Positions 12,520 to 23,182 of a stretch of 64,000 nt of DNA are shown piece by piece. Made by a program: the position numbers and the translations under genes. The first letter of the stretch is position 1. Each line of letters begins with the position of its first letter. The DNA is from Thamnaconus septentrionalis (taxonomy: Eukaryota; Chordata; Actinopteri; Tetraodontiformes; Monacanthidae), in the NCBI GenBank assembly GCA_009823395.1, contig CM020505.1, positions 23,417,629-23,481,628 on the forward strand, read 5' to 3'. The notes beneath the pieces were generated by a model, which saw nothing but the letters and a program-made list of their open reading frames with translations, searched no databases and was not told the DNA's origin.

Positions 12520-12563
<44 letters not shown>
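12491..12563. repeat. (GGCT)n tetranucleotide array
   Basis: GGCT units with GACT variants at regular intervals in the first half (GGCTGGCTGACT, a 12-nt higher-order unit) give way to a pure GGCT run of about ten units. The period of four keeps several frames open, producing the long GWLTGWLAGW or SQPASQPA pseudo-proteins. Confidence 0.96.
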
Positions 12564-12564
<1 letters not shown>

Positions 12565-12641
12565 GCAGAGCAGCTGCCTCCCCTGGCTTGGATGAATGAT
12601 GGAGCTCTAAAAGGGGAGCCACAGAATCCTAACCCGCCCCA

Positions 12642-12666
12642 ACACACACACACACACACACACACA
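12642..12666. repeat. (AC)n microsatellite
   Basis: About twelve AC units downstream of the GGCT array. Confidence 0.96.
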
Positions 12667-14194
12667 AACAATACAATCTCTCCATAAACAAGCACTGGCC
12701 ATCTCCTGCACTGCCCTGAACTTTAAAGAAGGGGCACGGAGGGGGGGTCTGGTGGGGGGGCTCAGTGCTGGCAGTGAAAAGAGGTGAATGTGGTGGTTAA
12801 CCCATCAGTTTTATCCGTTGTGTGGAATGACTGAACCTTCCTCAGCGACAGAATGTCAGGCGTCTCCTCCGCAGGATGAGTGAGACCAGAAACACACAGA
12901 AAAAAAGAATAACAGCTATTACCTCTGTCATCTACAAACGACTATAATCTGGTGTCGGCCATCAGCCCCAGAGCCATTTCCATTTATACTGGCTGTGGGC
13001 TTTTTTATCTTTCTTTATTGTTCTTTGTGTTACGGCCCTTGACCACCACTCTAACAACACACATCAATGGGTTTCTGCCATCGCAGCGCGACCTGGCCCC
13101 CACTTTACCACAAATACGCCACACACCCATTCCTAAATATATATATATACACCCAATCTAAAGGCAAGCAAGTTTTTAGGTTGTCACCATTCTCCAGAAA
13201 CTTTAAGAATGGAGCCTCATGGAATACATGGACTGAAAATCAACCTTACAAAGGTGCAAAGCAGAAATTGAAGCATTATTACTTTTCAACACCAATTAAT
13301 CAACTTTAAATAAACCTGGACTTACTGACCAAAGCCCTCCTAAATCCTTATGATTTATCTCATGTGTCCATGTGGTAAACAGCCGATAGGAGGCGTGGGC
13401 AGAAGCTGGAGGGTGATTGGAGGGTGAGCAGGTCAGTCAGACTCCGGCCTTTCACTTCCCACCACTTTGATCCAAGACAAAAGCACCGTGCTTATGGAAA
13501 CCACTGAAATGAAATAAGCAACTGGACTCCAGTGGTGGTCCAGCTGCTGCGCAGTGTTCATTCCAAACTGATACACAGCACAGTGGTCAGAACCAGGTGA
13601 CCCCCCCCCCTCCCGCCCCACACCTCCAGGAATGGCAGCTACACGTCTGCTGCCCCGTCCCATTTAATGGCACCTTCCCTTATATTTAGCGCTGCTGGGG
13701 GAAGCATCAGTCACTCTGAAGCTACTAGTTTTTGTCCACCTGTCACTCTGGTCGCCACTGTGGACGGGGTTGCATGGTGCTAAAAGGACGGTGGGTTGTT
13801 GTGGTGGTTGTACCTGTCAAAAATACCCTCTTCAGATATAAAATATAAGATCTACTGGAATTGAACTGGTTTTCTTTTTGGGGAAATTGACATGGGACCT
13901 CGTTGAAATACCAGTTCACCGTCCGGTGATGGCTAGAAAATAAACAAAGTGGCCCACAGTAGTGAGAGGAGGGAGCAGGTGGACAGAATAGAGGGCGGCC
14001 CAGGGTACTGAGGACAGGAAGGGCGGAGTCATGCATTAAAGCTCTAGAGAAGATTAGTAGATCACCAGCGCTGCCGTGCCCTCGCTAACTGCTAACCAGG
14101 CCTGTCAACACAGAGGAAACAACCATTTAAGTTATTAAAGCAAAAAAAAGTTGGATTATTTTAGTCAATGTTGTTTTTGCTGTTTGCAGTCTCT

Positions 14195-14280
14195 CTTAAA
14201 CTCGGCCACTTCAGTCATTTCACTGCACATCCGGCAGGAGCATGTGACAAATAAAGTTCCTGATTCTTCAATCTTGAGAC
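14195..14280 (+). mobile_element. Possible retrotransposon 3'-tail remnant
   Basis: The sequence around CATGTGACAAATAAAGTTCC, with an AATAAA-type signal followed by CCTGATTCTTC, resembles the decayed 3' tails of fish non-LTR retrotransposons. No reverse transcriptase or endonuclease coding remains, and there is no second copy in the window to confirm it. The call is tentative. Confidence 0.3.
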
Positions 14281-14869
14281 ATGTCAACTGTGTGTTAATA
14301 GGTTGCACCATTTCCATATTCTGTGCAATATCGGTCGAACCACAGATTATTATTTTTAAAGAAAAATAAAAACAGCCACTACAAAGCCACCCTGACCTGA
14401 CCGGCCGTCATGGCCTCCAATCACAGGACCTCTGATGAGACCTTGGAGTGACACGCCGCTCAGTAAGTCTACTTCATGCAACAACGCAACACTTCATCAC
14501 ACATGTATGGGCCCTTTTTCCGAGGCCAGCCAGCCTTTCCCTGCTCACTTTCTAATCAGGCAAGGGGAGGGTTAAGGGGCGGCTGGCCAAGAGGACTGAA
14601 GAATCTTACTGGGATGTAATCCCGTCCAAGTGGCACTGCCTCTTTCTTCTCTCTTGTTCGGGCTCCTTTGTGAGGCTCCAGAGCTTGGGGCCCGGAAGGG
14701 AGCGCAGGATGTGTGGTGGACGCGGCAGTAAGGCCTCAGGGAGAGGTGAGGGTGGCTGCCGGGGGGGTCAGGTAGCGCCTGCAGTGCACAGTGTCACAAC
14801 AACAATTCTGCTCAAGACTCTTGGAATTCATACTGGGCTTTTTAAGGAATGCACGACGATTAAGTGTTT

Positions 14870-14960
14870 AGTTAATATGTTTCTTGGTTGTTTTGCACTG
14901 TAGCCTTTTCTTTTTGCTGCTGTAACGATGCAAATTTCCACATCGTGGGATCAGTAAAGG
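14870..14960 (+). mobile_element. LINE-type 3' tail remnant leading into CTT array
   Basis: The segment runs TTTTGCACTGTAGCC, CTGCTGTAACGATGCAAATT, then a TCCACATCGTGGGATCAGTA-type end before a simple-sequence tail. This matches from memory the shared 3' end of fish LINE elements of the Rex/L2 type, where a 'GCAAATTTCC ... GGGA ... AATAAAGG' motif precedes a microsatellite tail. No coding part remains. The adjoining CTT repeat probably grew from the element's tail. Family assignment is from recall, not a search. Confidence 0.55.
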
Positions 14961-15103
14961 TCTTCTTCTTCTTCTTCTCCTTCTTCTTCTTCTCCTTCTT
15001 CTTCTTCTTCTTCTTCTTCTTCTTCTTCTTCTTCTTCTTCTTCTTCTTCTTCTTCTTCTTCTTCTTCTTCTTCTTCTTCTTCTTCTTCTTCTTCTTCTTC
15101 TTC
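14961..15103. repeat. (CTT)n microsatellite, 143 bp
   Basis: CTT trinucleotide array with three CTCC-type interruptions near its 5' end (14977-14997) and then a pure run of roughly 35 units. It is an all-pyrimidine strand. The poly-Lys and poly-Phe frames over it are artefacts. Confidence 0.98.
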
Positions 15104-15479
15104 GTATAGATAAGATGTGGTGCCAAAAGGTAGAATTACTCCTTCTGAAGAGCCAAATTTTTAACTTTTTTTGAATGAGACATACTGTACATGCATTTTT
15201 TTTGGGCTATTTTTTAATAAATGTGACTCAATGTGGTGCCACCGTCATTAAAAAAGGTGAAGGAATCCGGAAACCATTGACAGTGTCAAACAAATACATA
15301 AACCATGCATGAGACACATGACAGGTCAGTGTCGGAAATCACTCAAATCTTTGGACAACTCCATCTGCAACAATAACTTTGATGTTTTCCCAGAAATGTA
15401 CAATATGTACAATGTGAAGAACATGTTTTCAGAATAACAGTCATTTATTTTTTTATGATCAGGCCTCTAAATCATATGA

Positions 15480-15510
15480 CAGTGACAGTCAGTGACACTG
15501 ACTGTCACTG
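15480..15510. repeat. 31-nt near-perfect palindrome
   Basis: CAGTGACAGTCAGTG (15480-15494) and CACTGACTGTCACTG (15496-15510) are exact reverse complements separated by a single A. The flanking context TATGACAGTG...TGTCACTGGGC recurs in short form at about 15737-15758. Confidence 0.95.
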
Positions 15511-16027
15511 GGCACCATTCTCAGGTGATCTGTGCCAAACTTTCCACTCCAAATCAACTCATTCAGATGCCGTCCACATATCCAGGCACGTTCTCTTTCC
15601 TGCACATCTGCCTCCTCAGACAAAGCCAGTGGTGAAGGCCCCTCTGCATCTCCTCCTCTGGAAATGAACTGCTTATGTATCCATACCTATACATGACCAT
15701 ATATCATCCTTTTTGCTTCAAAATAAAGCCTATTTGTATGACAGTGGTGTCACTGGGCCATCTGTGCTCACAGCGCACGCCTCTGCCTGTCTTCCTGCTG
15801 CAGCCTGCTCAGACAGACAGACAGTAAAACTGGGTGGGGACGGGTGGAGGGGGGGAGGGGCCCAGTAGGAATGCAGCTCTGTGTGCATTGTTTTATCAAA
15901 ATAAACCATCTGGACGAAGATATCTCCAGGAGAATTTATATTGAACAGCTGCAAAAGCAAGCTTCTGTGTGTGAAGCGCTGATGCAACCGGACCACACGG
16001 CAAGCCTCGATCATCCAGCGGGACTGA

Positions 16028-16062
16028 GGGGTGGTGGGGTGGGGTGGGGTGGGGGACTGGGG
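16028..16062 (+). repeat. G-quadruplex-type G-run array
   Basis: Runs of four or five G separated by single T (GGGGTGGGGTGGGGTGGGGG), then ACTGGGG, satisfy the four-run G-quadruplex pattern with one-base loops on the + strand. Formation is predicted, not shown. Confidence 0.85.
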
Positions 16063-16274
16063 CTCACACAGGGATTCACCCCTCAACGTATAAAGACATC
16101 TACGCAAAGGACGGGACGGAGAAATCAACCAAAAAACAGTGGTTGCAGTGAGCCGGGGGCAGAGTTGGCATCCTGCGGCAGGACAGCAGAGGACGGCCGT
16201 GGGTGCACAGGAACTCAGCGGCCCAGTCGCTGCTGGCACATCACAAGCAGCAGATGTGGAGACTGAGGAGCCTC

Positions 16275-16300
16275 GCTGCTGCTGCTGCTGCTGCGGCTGC
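16275..16300. repeat. (GCT)n trinucleotide repeat
   Basis: Six pure GCT units followed by GCGGCTGC. The poly-Ala and poly-Gln frames are artefacts. Confidence 0.93.
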
Positions 16301-16781
16301 ATGCAAGCGGCCATCTGGCCAAGCTAAATATTGCCTCAGTGCACCCCCCACCTCCACCCCCCTCCCATTCTATTTGCCTTTGGCACATTTGTATTGTCCA
16401 TGGTCACACATAGGTGGACTCCAATCACTGTGGACGGGGTGGGATGGGGGGGGGGATTTATGGAGGTGCCATCGGGGTGATTAGTTCCAGCGGTAAACAA
16501 TGGGCCGGCCGTGTTGCGTTTGACTCGGTGCGGCCCACAGCAGGCGTGAACAGCACTCACGCTCCTCAATGGTGTCTGTCTCTTTCTGCTCAAGTAACAT
16601 CAAACAAACACTGCAAACAAAGGGGAGGGGGCAGGGGTGGGGGGGTGCTAAACACAGACACGGGAATCAATGGGCGGGTGTCTGCACATGGGGCGGCACT
16701 TGACTCCTACAAAACAAAACAAAACAAAAAAAAATGTCTCCTTCCTCAGTTTCCTCAGTTTCCAACAGCAACAACCAGGAG

Positions 16782-16830
16782 GCTGAGCTGAGCTGAGCTG
16801 AGCTGAGTTGAGCTGAGCTGAGCTGAGCTC
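16782..16830. repeat. (GAGCT)n pentanucleotide array
   Basis: About nine GAGCT units, one as GAGTT, ending in a decayed GAACT series to about 16850. Each unit carries AGCT. It resembles the GAGCT unit of tetrapod immunoglobulin switch regions, but that is coincidental here (see rejected items). Confidence 0.95.
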
Positions 16831-17195
16831 AACTGAACTGAGATGAACTGGGTAGTCGGGCCAGCTGTCATCAAAAGGCATCATTCAAAAGGGAAATAAT
16901 TGCCACTTGTTGCACGTAGGCCGGAGACGTCTCTAATAAACGAGCAGGTTTCTGTGTTATTAACTCAGCGTCGTGCCATGAAAGCATTCTTTGAATGTTT
17001 GCGTATGATTTCAGGGACAAAACATTTTGGCCCCATCGAGGGGCGAGAGCAATATGACGGAAGAATGAAAACAGAGCGACGGTCGGGTTGAACCGCAGAG
17101 AGGCGGAAGGAGGAAAAGTGACACTGTGTTGTCGTCTTCTTCTTCTGTGGTGCTGAACACAACTGCACTCTCATTTTTCAAAGTCTTGATGAGGA

Positions 17196-17252
17196 GTAAT
17201 GTCAACCCTAATGTAGTAATGTTGTAATGTAGTAATGTTAACCCTAACCCTA
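17196..17252. repeat. AATGTAGT-type short repeat with telomere-like end
   Basis: GTAATGT units recur four times, interleaved with AACCCTAA; the end at 17238-17252 reads TTAACCCTAACCCTA, about two telomere-like units. It is too short to be an interstitial telomere array with confidence. Confidence 0.75.
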
Positions 17253-18621
17253 TCAATAGTAACTTATTGCACATAATCTAATCTAATAACTGGAATGAAC
17301 ATCGTCCTGACATTATAGAACCCAACAAAAGTAAAAAAAAAGTAATTTATTAAACACCAACATTGTTTTGATGGATGCGAGACTAAACAAAGCAAAAACC
17401 CACAAACAGGTTGGGGGGGTAATTATGATGTTTTTAGCCATTGCCTAATAATGTTTGACCAAGCTGATGTCTTTTTTTTTGGACCCTGAACACAACCACA
17501 TGTGGTTCCAAATCCACGGACACACAAACGCAACTGATAGAAGCTTTGCTGCAGAGGCCCAGCTGTCCGCAGCGCTGCAGGCCTCCACTGTGGCATATAG
17601 ACGTATTCCAAGATGAAAAACTAAACCAGGAAAACAAAAAAAAACATCCGTCATTAGTCTCACCTTGGTCCGCTTGCATCACAGACCAGGCATTCCATGT
17701 CCTCCTCTAATCATCCCAGCGCCAATATCCTGCAATTAGTTCAGTTTTCCACCCTGTGCCCCGAGGTCCCGCTGCAGCCTGGGAAATGGGATCCAGCCCC
17801 CCTTCCTAAGCCTCGCAGAGCACGTCACACACCGGCGCTGCGGTGGCGGCTATCTTACGTTTGCATGGGAACCACATGTTGTCAGGATGTTGCACCCACA
17901 GGTTGGTCCAGAGCGGTGGAGCTGCATGTAAAGGCCTTTACACACTCAGACTGACGCGTGGAGCGAAATTAAAATTAAATAAATCAAAATAAAATAAAAT
18001 AAAAATGATGATGATTATAAAATGACGTTGAGATTTTTTTTTGCAATGCTTGATTAAATTCCTGCCATTAAAATAATGACACTCTCACTCGCTAGGCGTG
18101 AAGTATTTTGTCCATACTAAGCAACAAAAGCTTTTCTGACTGTTGCAGCCTGACATGTTTGTCACGGTGCAGCGTGCACATATGAATTATATGTCCTTGT
18201 ATGGGGACGTATGAGCTCAGCTTTGATGCATTGACAGGTTCAGTCAGAGTTCAACCGGTGGATTTGGACCCGTGTTTGCCTTCAAGTAGCACACAAGCGC
18301 ATTTGTACAACTTGCATGTACACAAAGTGCACACGCAGGGAGCAGGAGGGCCCCTGTTTATCCCATCACAGCCAGTTAATAATAGAATGCTGCTCTTCTG
18401 AATGTGATTTTAATTGGTTTATAAATTCTGCCAATTATGCTGAGGCATTCACCCCCCACCCCAACCCCACCCTCCAGGAGTCACCTTCACTAATCTGCTT
18501 TAAGCCTAAATGGAATCAAACAGGCCGGTGTCATGGAGTCTCACCCCGGTGCTGCAGGAGGCTGCGGACAGCAGGCATGCGTGCCTGAGTGTATTCAAAT
18601 GCCTACATGCTGCAGCCTAAC

Positions 18622-18648
18622 TGTGTGTGTGTGTGTGTGTGTGTGTGT
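18622..18648. repeat. (TG)n microsatellite
   Basis: About thirteen TG units. A CA run on the same strand lies 190 bp downstream (18838-18864), so the two are inverted relative to each other. Confidence 0.96.
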
Positions 18649-18837
18649 CTGAACAGAAGATGGCTGTCCTGCAGCCTGGCAGATCATGTGAATACGGAAA
18701 GCCAATTGGATTAGCAGATTACCACAAGATCTGCCCTCCGACCTCTGGAAGACACTCAGACACTCAGATGTATTTGGCCGACTGACGTTGATGCAGGCTG
18801 TCGCTTCCTCCCAAACATAAACCACCGCACAAATCAT

Positions 18838-18864
18838 ACACACACACACGCACACACGCACACA
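18838..18864. repeat. (CA)n microsatellite, interrupted
   Basis: CA units with two CG interruptions (ACACGCACACACGCACAC). Confidence 0.94.
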
Positions 18865-19530
18865 GCACAGGGGCGAGGAGGTAACGCGCAGCCTTTCCCT
18901 GCCTGGAAGGTCGTAGATAAAGCGGACGCTACTAAGTTAATGTTCCTGCTTCAGGGGATTACAAGTATGAAGGAGATTAGCCACAATGCCACAACAATAA
19001 GAAGGGCTAAACCAAAGTGTCTTGGAGTGCCAACTCCATGCACTTATCTTTGAGCATGTGGTGGTATTAAGATAGATAGATAGAAACTGGCTGCTGATTG
19101 GCTGCAAGGTGAGGATTAACTTTTGGTAAGCAGACTGCTATGATGCAGATGGATGCCTAATAGTTTAACAGTAATAATCCGGGACTTCTGGGTAGAACGG
19201 AGACAGTAACACTCTGATTAGGCCAGGCCAACAAACACAGGAGGCAAAGGAATGCTAAAAAAAACCACACCGCTAAAACAGTCAACCAGCATCCTACTGT
19301 ACATATAAACTCATTTCACTGGAAAATGTCTTTGGACTGATTGGCATCCAACCAGAGATGAAGCTGTTCTTTGTAAAAATCAGGAATTACTACAAAACTG
19401 GATCATAATGGTTCATCTTGCACCTGTATCATTGCAGAAACTATGACACGAGTGGAATCCTGTCCACCATGGAGTGAAACGTCCTTGATTTAACTTCAGG
19501 GTGTCACAACATTCTGCATGAACGATCAAG

Positions 19531-19914
19531 TACAGGTACTACTACCGAAAAATGAGAATATCAAGGGATAGTTGTTTTATTTTGGCAATTTAACATAAAA
19601 GATGAAAGCAACAAATTTTATTGAGCCATTACACACATATTGACATCTCAAGCAGTTCCTTGTTGTATCTTTGCTGATTAAGATTTTCATAAAGATTTGA
19701 CTTTATGTAATATTCTAATTTTCTGAATTTTTGAATTTGAGGTTTTTTTTTAAGCTGCAAGACCTGATCAGCAAAATCCAAAGAAATAAAAACTTGAAAT
19801 ATATTGATTTGCATATTATTCCTTTATATAATATGTCACATTCACCTTTTAAGTTGAATTGCAGAAATACAACAACCTATACAGGATATTCTTATTTTCT
19901 GGGTAGTACCTGTA
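19531..19914 (+). mobile_element. Family A MITE-like element, copy 1
   Basis: This 384-bp element begins TACAGGTACTACTACCG and ends GGGTAGTACCTGTA, so the ends are inverted repeats bounded by TA. Each half also carries long imperfect complementarity, including TTGCTGATTAAG in the left arm and TGATCAGCAAA in the right. It matches copy 2 (31366-31744); 19751-19878 and 31582-31709 are identical over 128 nt by my reading. The middle differs from copies 2 and 3. No coding sequence is present. Long inverted repeats and a TA boundary fit a non-autonomous Tc1/mariner-like element, but the family name is not established. Confidence 0.85.
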
Positions 19915-20517
19915 TAATGTTATTTCCTCACTGTGTTAGTCAGCCCTCATGATAAACAACTCCTACAAATGGAAATGGACATTTTGACTGAATGCTTTTC
20001 TTTAAAAACCCAAAAAGTCATTTTAACACACGGAACTAATACTTGATTTACTTCACTTTTATGGACATTTAATGTCAGTGGGCATCCCAGAGCAGCTCCA
20101 GTGATTCTTATAGCTCACTTTATATGCACACAATTCCTTTAAATGCAGCCGTCCACCGCTCCTGCTCTGATTAGTCCGTCGTCTGCGCTCATTCAGAGTA
20201 TCTCCTTGCAGACTGCTGGTTTTGGGAAACCGCTGCATGAGGTCACGCATGGCAAGCTGTGGTCTGCAGCCAGGCCTCCCCGGGAGAAGAAAGCCCACTT
20301 GTTTGGCAGCGGCGGCCCTAATGTGTGGACACATTTCCCTCCCCAGAGTCAGAAAAAGTGGGGTTTTTTTGCCACCGGCCCCCCGGCTGCACCTGATGAC
20401 CCAGCGACCGCCACCCGCCCACCGTTCCCCCCTCGCCGCTGCCGCCGCTCTGTAGCGCATTTCATTGCTCGCGACCCTCCGCCTGCCGAGCCACAAGCGC
20501 AGGTTATTTGCACATGT

Positions 20518-20536
20518 TGCTGCTGCTGCTGCTGCT
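20518..20536. repeat. (TGC)n trinucleotide repeat
   Basis: About six TGC units in a CpG-rich patch. Confidence 0.9.
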
Positions 20537-20593
20537 GGCGGCTCCAGCTTCGCCGGTAGCTGCTCTCCAAACAAGCAGAGCAGAGAACAGCGA

Positions 20594-20616
20594 GCGCCGC
20601 CGCCGCCGCCGCCGCT
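20594..20616. repeat. (CGC)n trinucleotide repeat
   Basis: About seven CGC units, ending in GCTGCC. Confidence 0.92.
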
Positions 20617-21108
20617 GCCAAAAAAGCCTTTGAACAAAATTACTTCCTCTCACACGCCACGGCTTTAATTATGTGTTGGAGGACGTAAAACAGGTCGGAC
20701 AATTTGTAGTGGGAAATCATATTTCCATTGAAAGGGCTTAGTGCATAACCAATGATTTATAGGAGGGGGACGGGGGGGTGTCATAATTATTTTTCTCCGG
20801 CGGGGCCGAGGATCGTGTTTCGGCTAATGGGTGTCGAGTTGAAAGCACTAATTAGGTTTTGTAGTCGACTGACACGGGCACAGAGAGAGAAGGTGCCACA
20901 ATAAATAAGTTCCCACCGTGTAACTCAAAGCCTGTAATTTGAGTCAACGCTCCTGTATTAGGTTGTGGGAATTATAAACGTCTCAACAAAATGCAGATAA
21001 GTAATTGTGCAGCAGTGTCTTGAGCTCTGACAGGTGTGATTACTGCAGCGAGGGAGTAACTGGGCTCCCTGTGGGCAGCTGCTGCCGTATGAAATTAAAA
21101 ACAACAAA

Positions 21109-21223
<115 letters not shown>

Positions 21224-21750
21224 AAGACCACGCTATAGTAAGAAACACATCAAGAGGCTGCATCACATCAGCTGGTGTCAAACCAACACATTCATAATCA
21301 TACATTTATTTATATTGCGCTGTTCAAAGTTGTCAAAGACACTTGACAGAAATGAGGTTAAACAAATCAGAATAAATGAATGAACTGGAGCAGTGGATCC
21401 CAGCACAACACCTTCCACCCTCGGCAATATCATGAGGAGATTTACTGTGTGTTAAAAGATGGATTGTTCATACAGCAGTGGTTAACTCTGCCGCCTCAGT
21501 GTTTGCCTTTGCCTCTTTTGAGGCCGACATGAAGATGAAGCTGCGAAATGATAAAAACAAAGAGCGCGGGCGTCTTTCAGGGCTCCCAGCAGCAGCAAAC
21601 GACAGCCGAGCGTCAACGCTGCCAGGCTGGGAATTTTCCATCGCTCCTCACGTTTGAGGAGACTTACAAACGTGACAATTAGAGGAGGCCATCGCATGAG
21701 CCTTTCAAATTCATGGTTATTCAGCTGGGCCCCGCAAACACATGAACCGA

Positions 21751-21776
21751 GCGTCCGTCCGTCCGTCCGTCCGTCC
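21751..21776. repeat. (CCGT)n tetranucleotide repeat
   Basis: About six CCGT units, CpG in each. Confidence 0.94.
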
Positions 21777-21922
21777 TCCCTGGCCTCTCTCCTGCAGCGC
21801 GAGGAGGAGCTGCAGGCTGCGAGCCGGCCAGGTGCCCTCAGCAGGCTGTCGCCTTGGAAGACTCACTCAGTCACTGGTCATTAGGGATGAAGGAGGCCCA
21901 TCCAGACCCATCGCCCTTAGCA

Positions 21923-21924
21923 AC

Positions 21925-21965
<41 letters not shown>
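21923..21965. repeat. (AC)n microsatellite
   Basis: About twenty AC units with one CG interruption at its start. Confidence 0.97.
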
Positions 21966-21966
<1 letters not shown>

Positions 21967-22190
21967 CAAAGTGGCACCGTCCTGTAGACAAACAAGGAGC
22001 GGCAGTGGGACGCGGCAGCGACGCCTGATGGCCCTGCTGCATGAAGCCTCTGCTCTGACTCTGACTGACGGAGGAGAGCGGAGCAGAGCAGCCCACCACC
22101 CCAGCACACCTGATGGTTGCCAGGTCGGATTGGAACCTGCAGGAGGAACACCTTTCACAAGCAGTCAGGGTGGAAGTGGCTTCAGGCCAT

Positions 22191-22215
22191 CTCTCTCTCT
22201 CTCTCTCTCTCTCTT
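22191..22215. repeat. (CT)n microsatellite
   Basis: Twelve CT units followed by a T-rich stretch. Confidence 0.96.
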
Positions 22216-23139
22216 TGTTTTTTAACTTTAGCTGACAACACAGAGAGAAGAAGGAAACAGCTGCTAGTGTTGTAATATTATACCATGGCTACACAGAGGC
22301 ACCCATTCAGTCAGAAAAATGAATATTATTTACATATGTATAGGTGTGTGTGTCTGCTATGAACAAGGTGTACTTGATAAAGTGGAATATGAGTATTGAT
22401 GGTAATATCTCGTCAGTTACATGGAATACGGCTACAAAGAAACAATGCAAATGTTGAAAAGCGATGTCAAAATAAATCTACCGCTCCTTACATTCTCACT
22501 CTGATCCAGGCAAGTACACAATTCAATTCCTACGTTTACACAAGCAATATCCCTGCGTCTGAAAATTCATATCAGAGACTATTCAAGTACAAACGTTGGT
22601 GTTGATAAATTGGTGAGTGAGAACCTGAAGAGATTCTCACTCAAAGGGGGATGAATGAGCAGCAGGAGCAGAATGTGTGACCATGCAGCTGAGATGCTTT
22701 CTGTTGCAGATGATTGGAGAAGAATGACTAATGAGTCCGTGTGGGCAGCAGCAGTTGAGGAGTCTGATTCGATGGCAACAACAACTGCCCGTTCATTATA
22801 CACTGATAAGAAACATTTGAGTTTTGATAAAATCTGATATTTTGTGAAGTTTGTGGAGTTATGATCTCTGCGACTCATCTTGTTTTGTTTTTCTAAATCA
22901 AAGACTGAGAAAGTCAATCAAGAGTCACAACTAATCTAATTTTCTTTGGTCTTACATTCCACTCGCTTTTATTTTCATAGAAAAGGAAATAAGCACAGCG
23001 CCTTGTTGTTGTGTTACTGTGGTTATTCTCACACACTGAAAGCTTCCTGGAGAAAAATGTCCACGTTACTGAAGCTTGTTTGGAGTCAAACAGCTTCTCC
23101 AACCCAGCGCTGAGTGAGATGCAGGGTGTGACTCAGAGC

Positions 23140-23143
<4 letters not shown>

Positions 23144-23180
<37 letters not shown>
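23144..23180. repeat. (CA)n microsatellite
   Basis: About eighteen uninterrupted CA units. Confidence 0.97.

Positions 23181-23182
<2 letters not shown>

Larger units (their letters stand above)
5939..14869. other. Non-coding stretch with short homopolymers and CpG-rich patches, no gene seen
   Basis: No protein gene is recognised. The sequence holds poly-T or poly-A runs (7920-7938, 8159-8176, 8379-8399, 10865-10882), GT and CA microsatellites, and the tetranucleotide cluster at 11.4-12.6 kb. CpG-rich unique patches lie at about 9890-10080 and 12040-12190. AT-rich enhancer-like stretches lie near 7270-7540 and 8230-8560. A minus-strand frame of 90 codons at 8591-8863 has no recognisable motif and is not called as a gene. 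Confidence 0.65.
15104..19530. other. Non-coding stretch, no gene seen
   Basis: Contains a 31-nt palindrome, a GCT run, G-rich runs, the GAGCT pentamer array, a telomere-like motif and GT/CA runs, each listed separately. The remaining sequence is unique without recognisable exons. Frames at 15730-16484 are broken by repeats and low complexity and show no known domain. Confidence 0.68.

Noticed and set aside
11969..12695. Frames of 208 and 153 codons over 12.0-12.7 kb
   Set aside because: Open because of CCTG/GGCT arrays (GWLTGWLAGW and SQPASQPA); no protein family features.
15730..16314. 194-codon minus-strand frame with poly-Gln start
   Set aside because: Glutamines come from the GCT run at 16275; the remainder is low complexity with no known motif.
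16782..16850. GAGCT array resembling an immunoglobulin switch region
   Set aside because: Fish lack class-switch regions, the array is only about nine units, and no immunoglobulin exons are nearby; it is a simple pentamer repeat.
17238..17252. Interstitial telomere array
   Set aside because: Only about two TAACCC units; similar AACCCTAA motifs occur by chance elsewhere (for example near 8931 and 42659).
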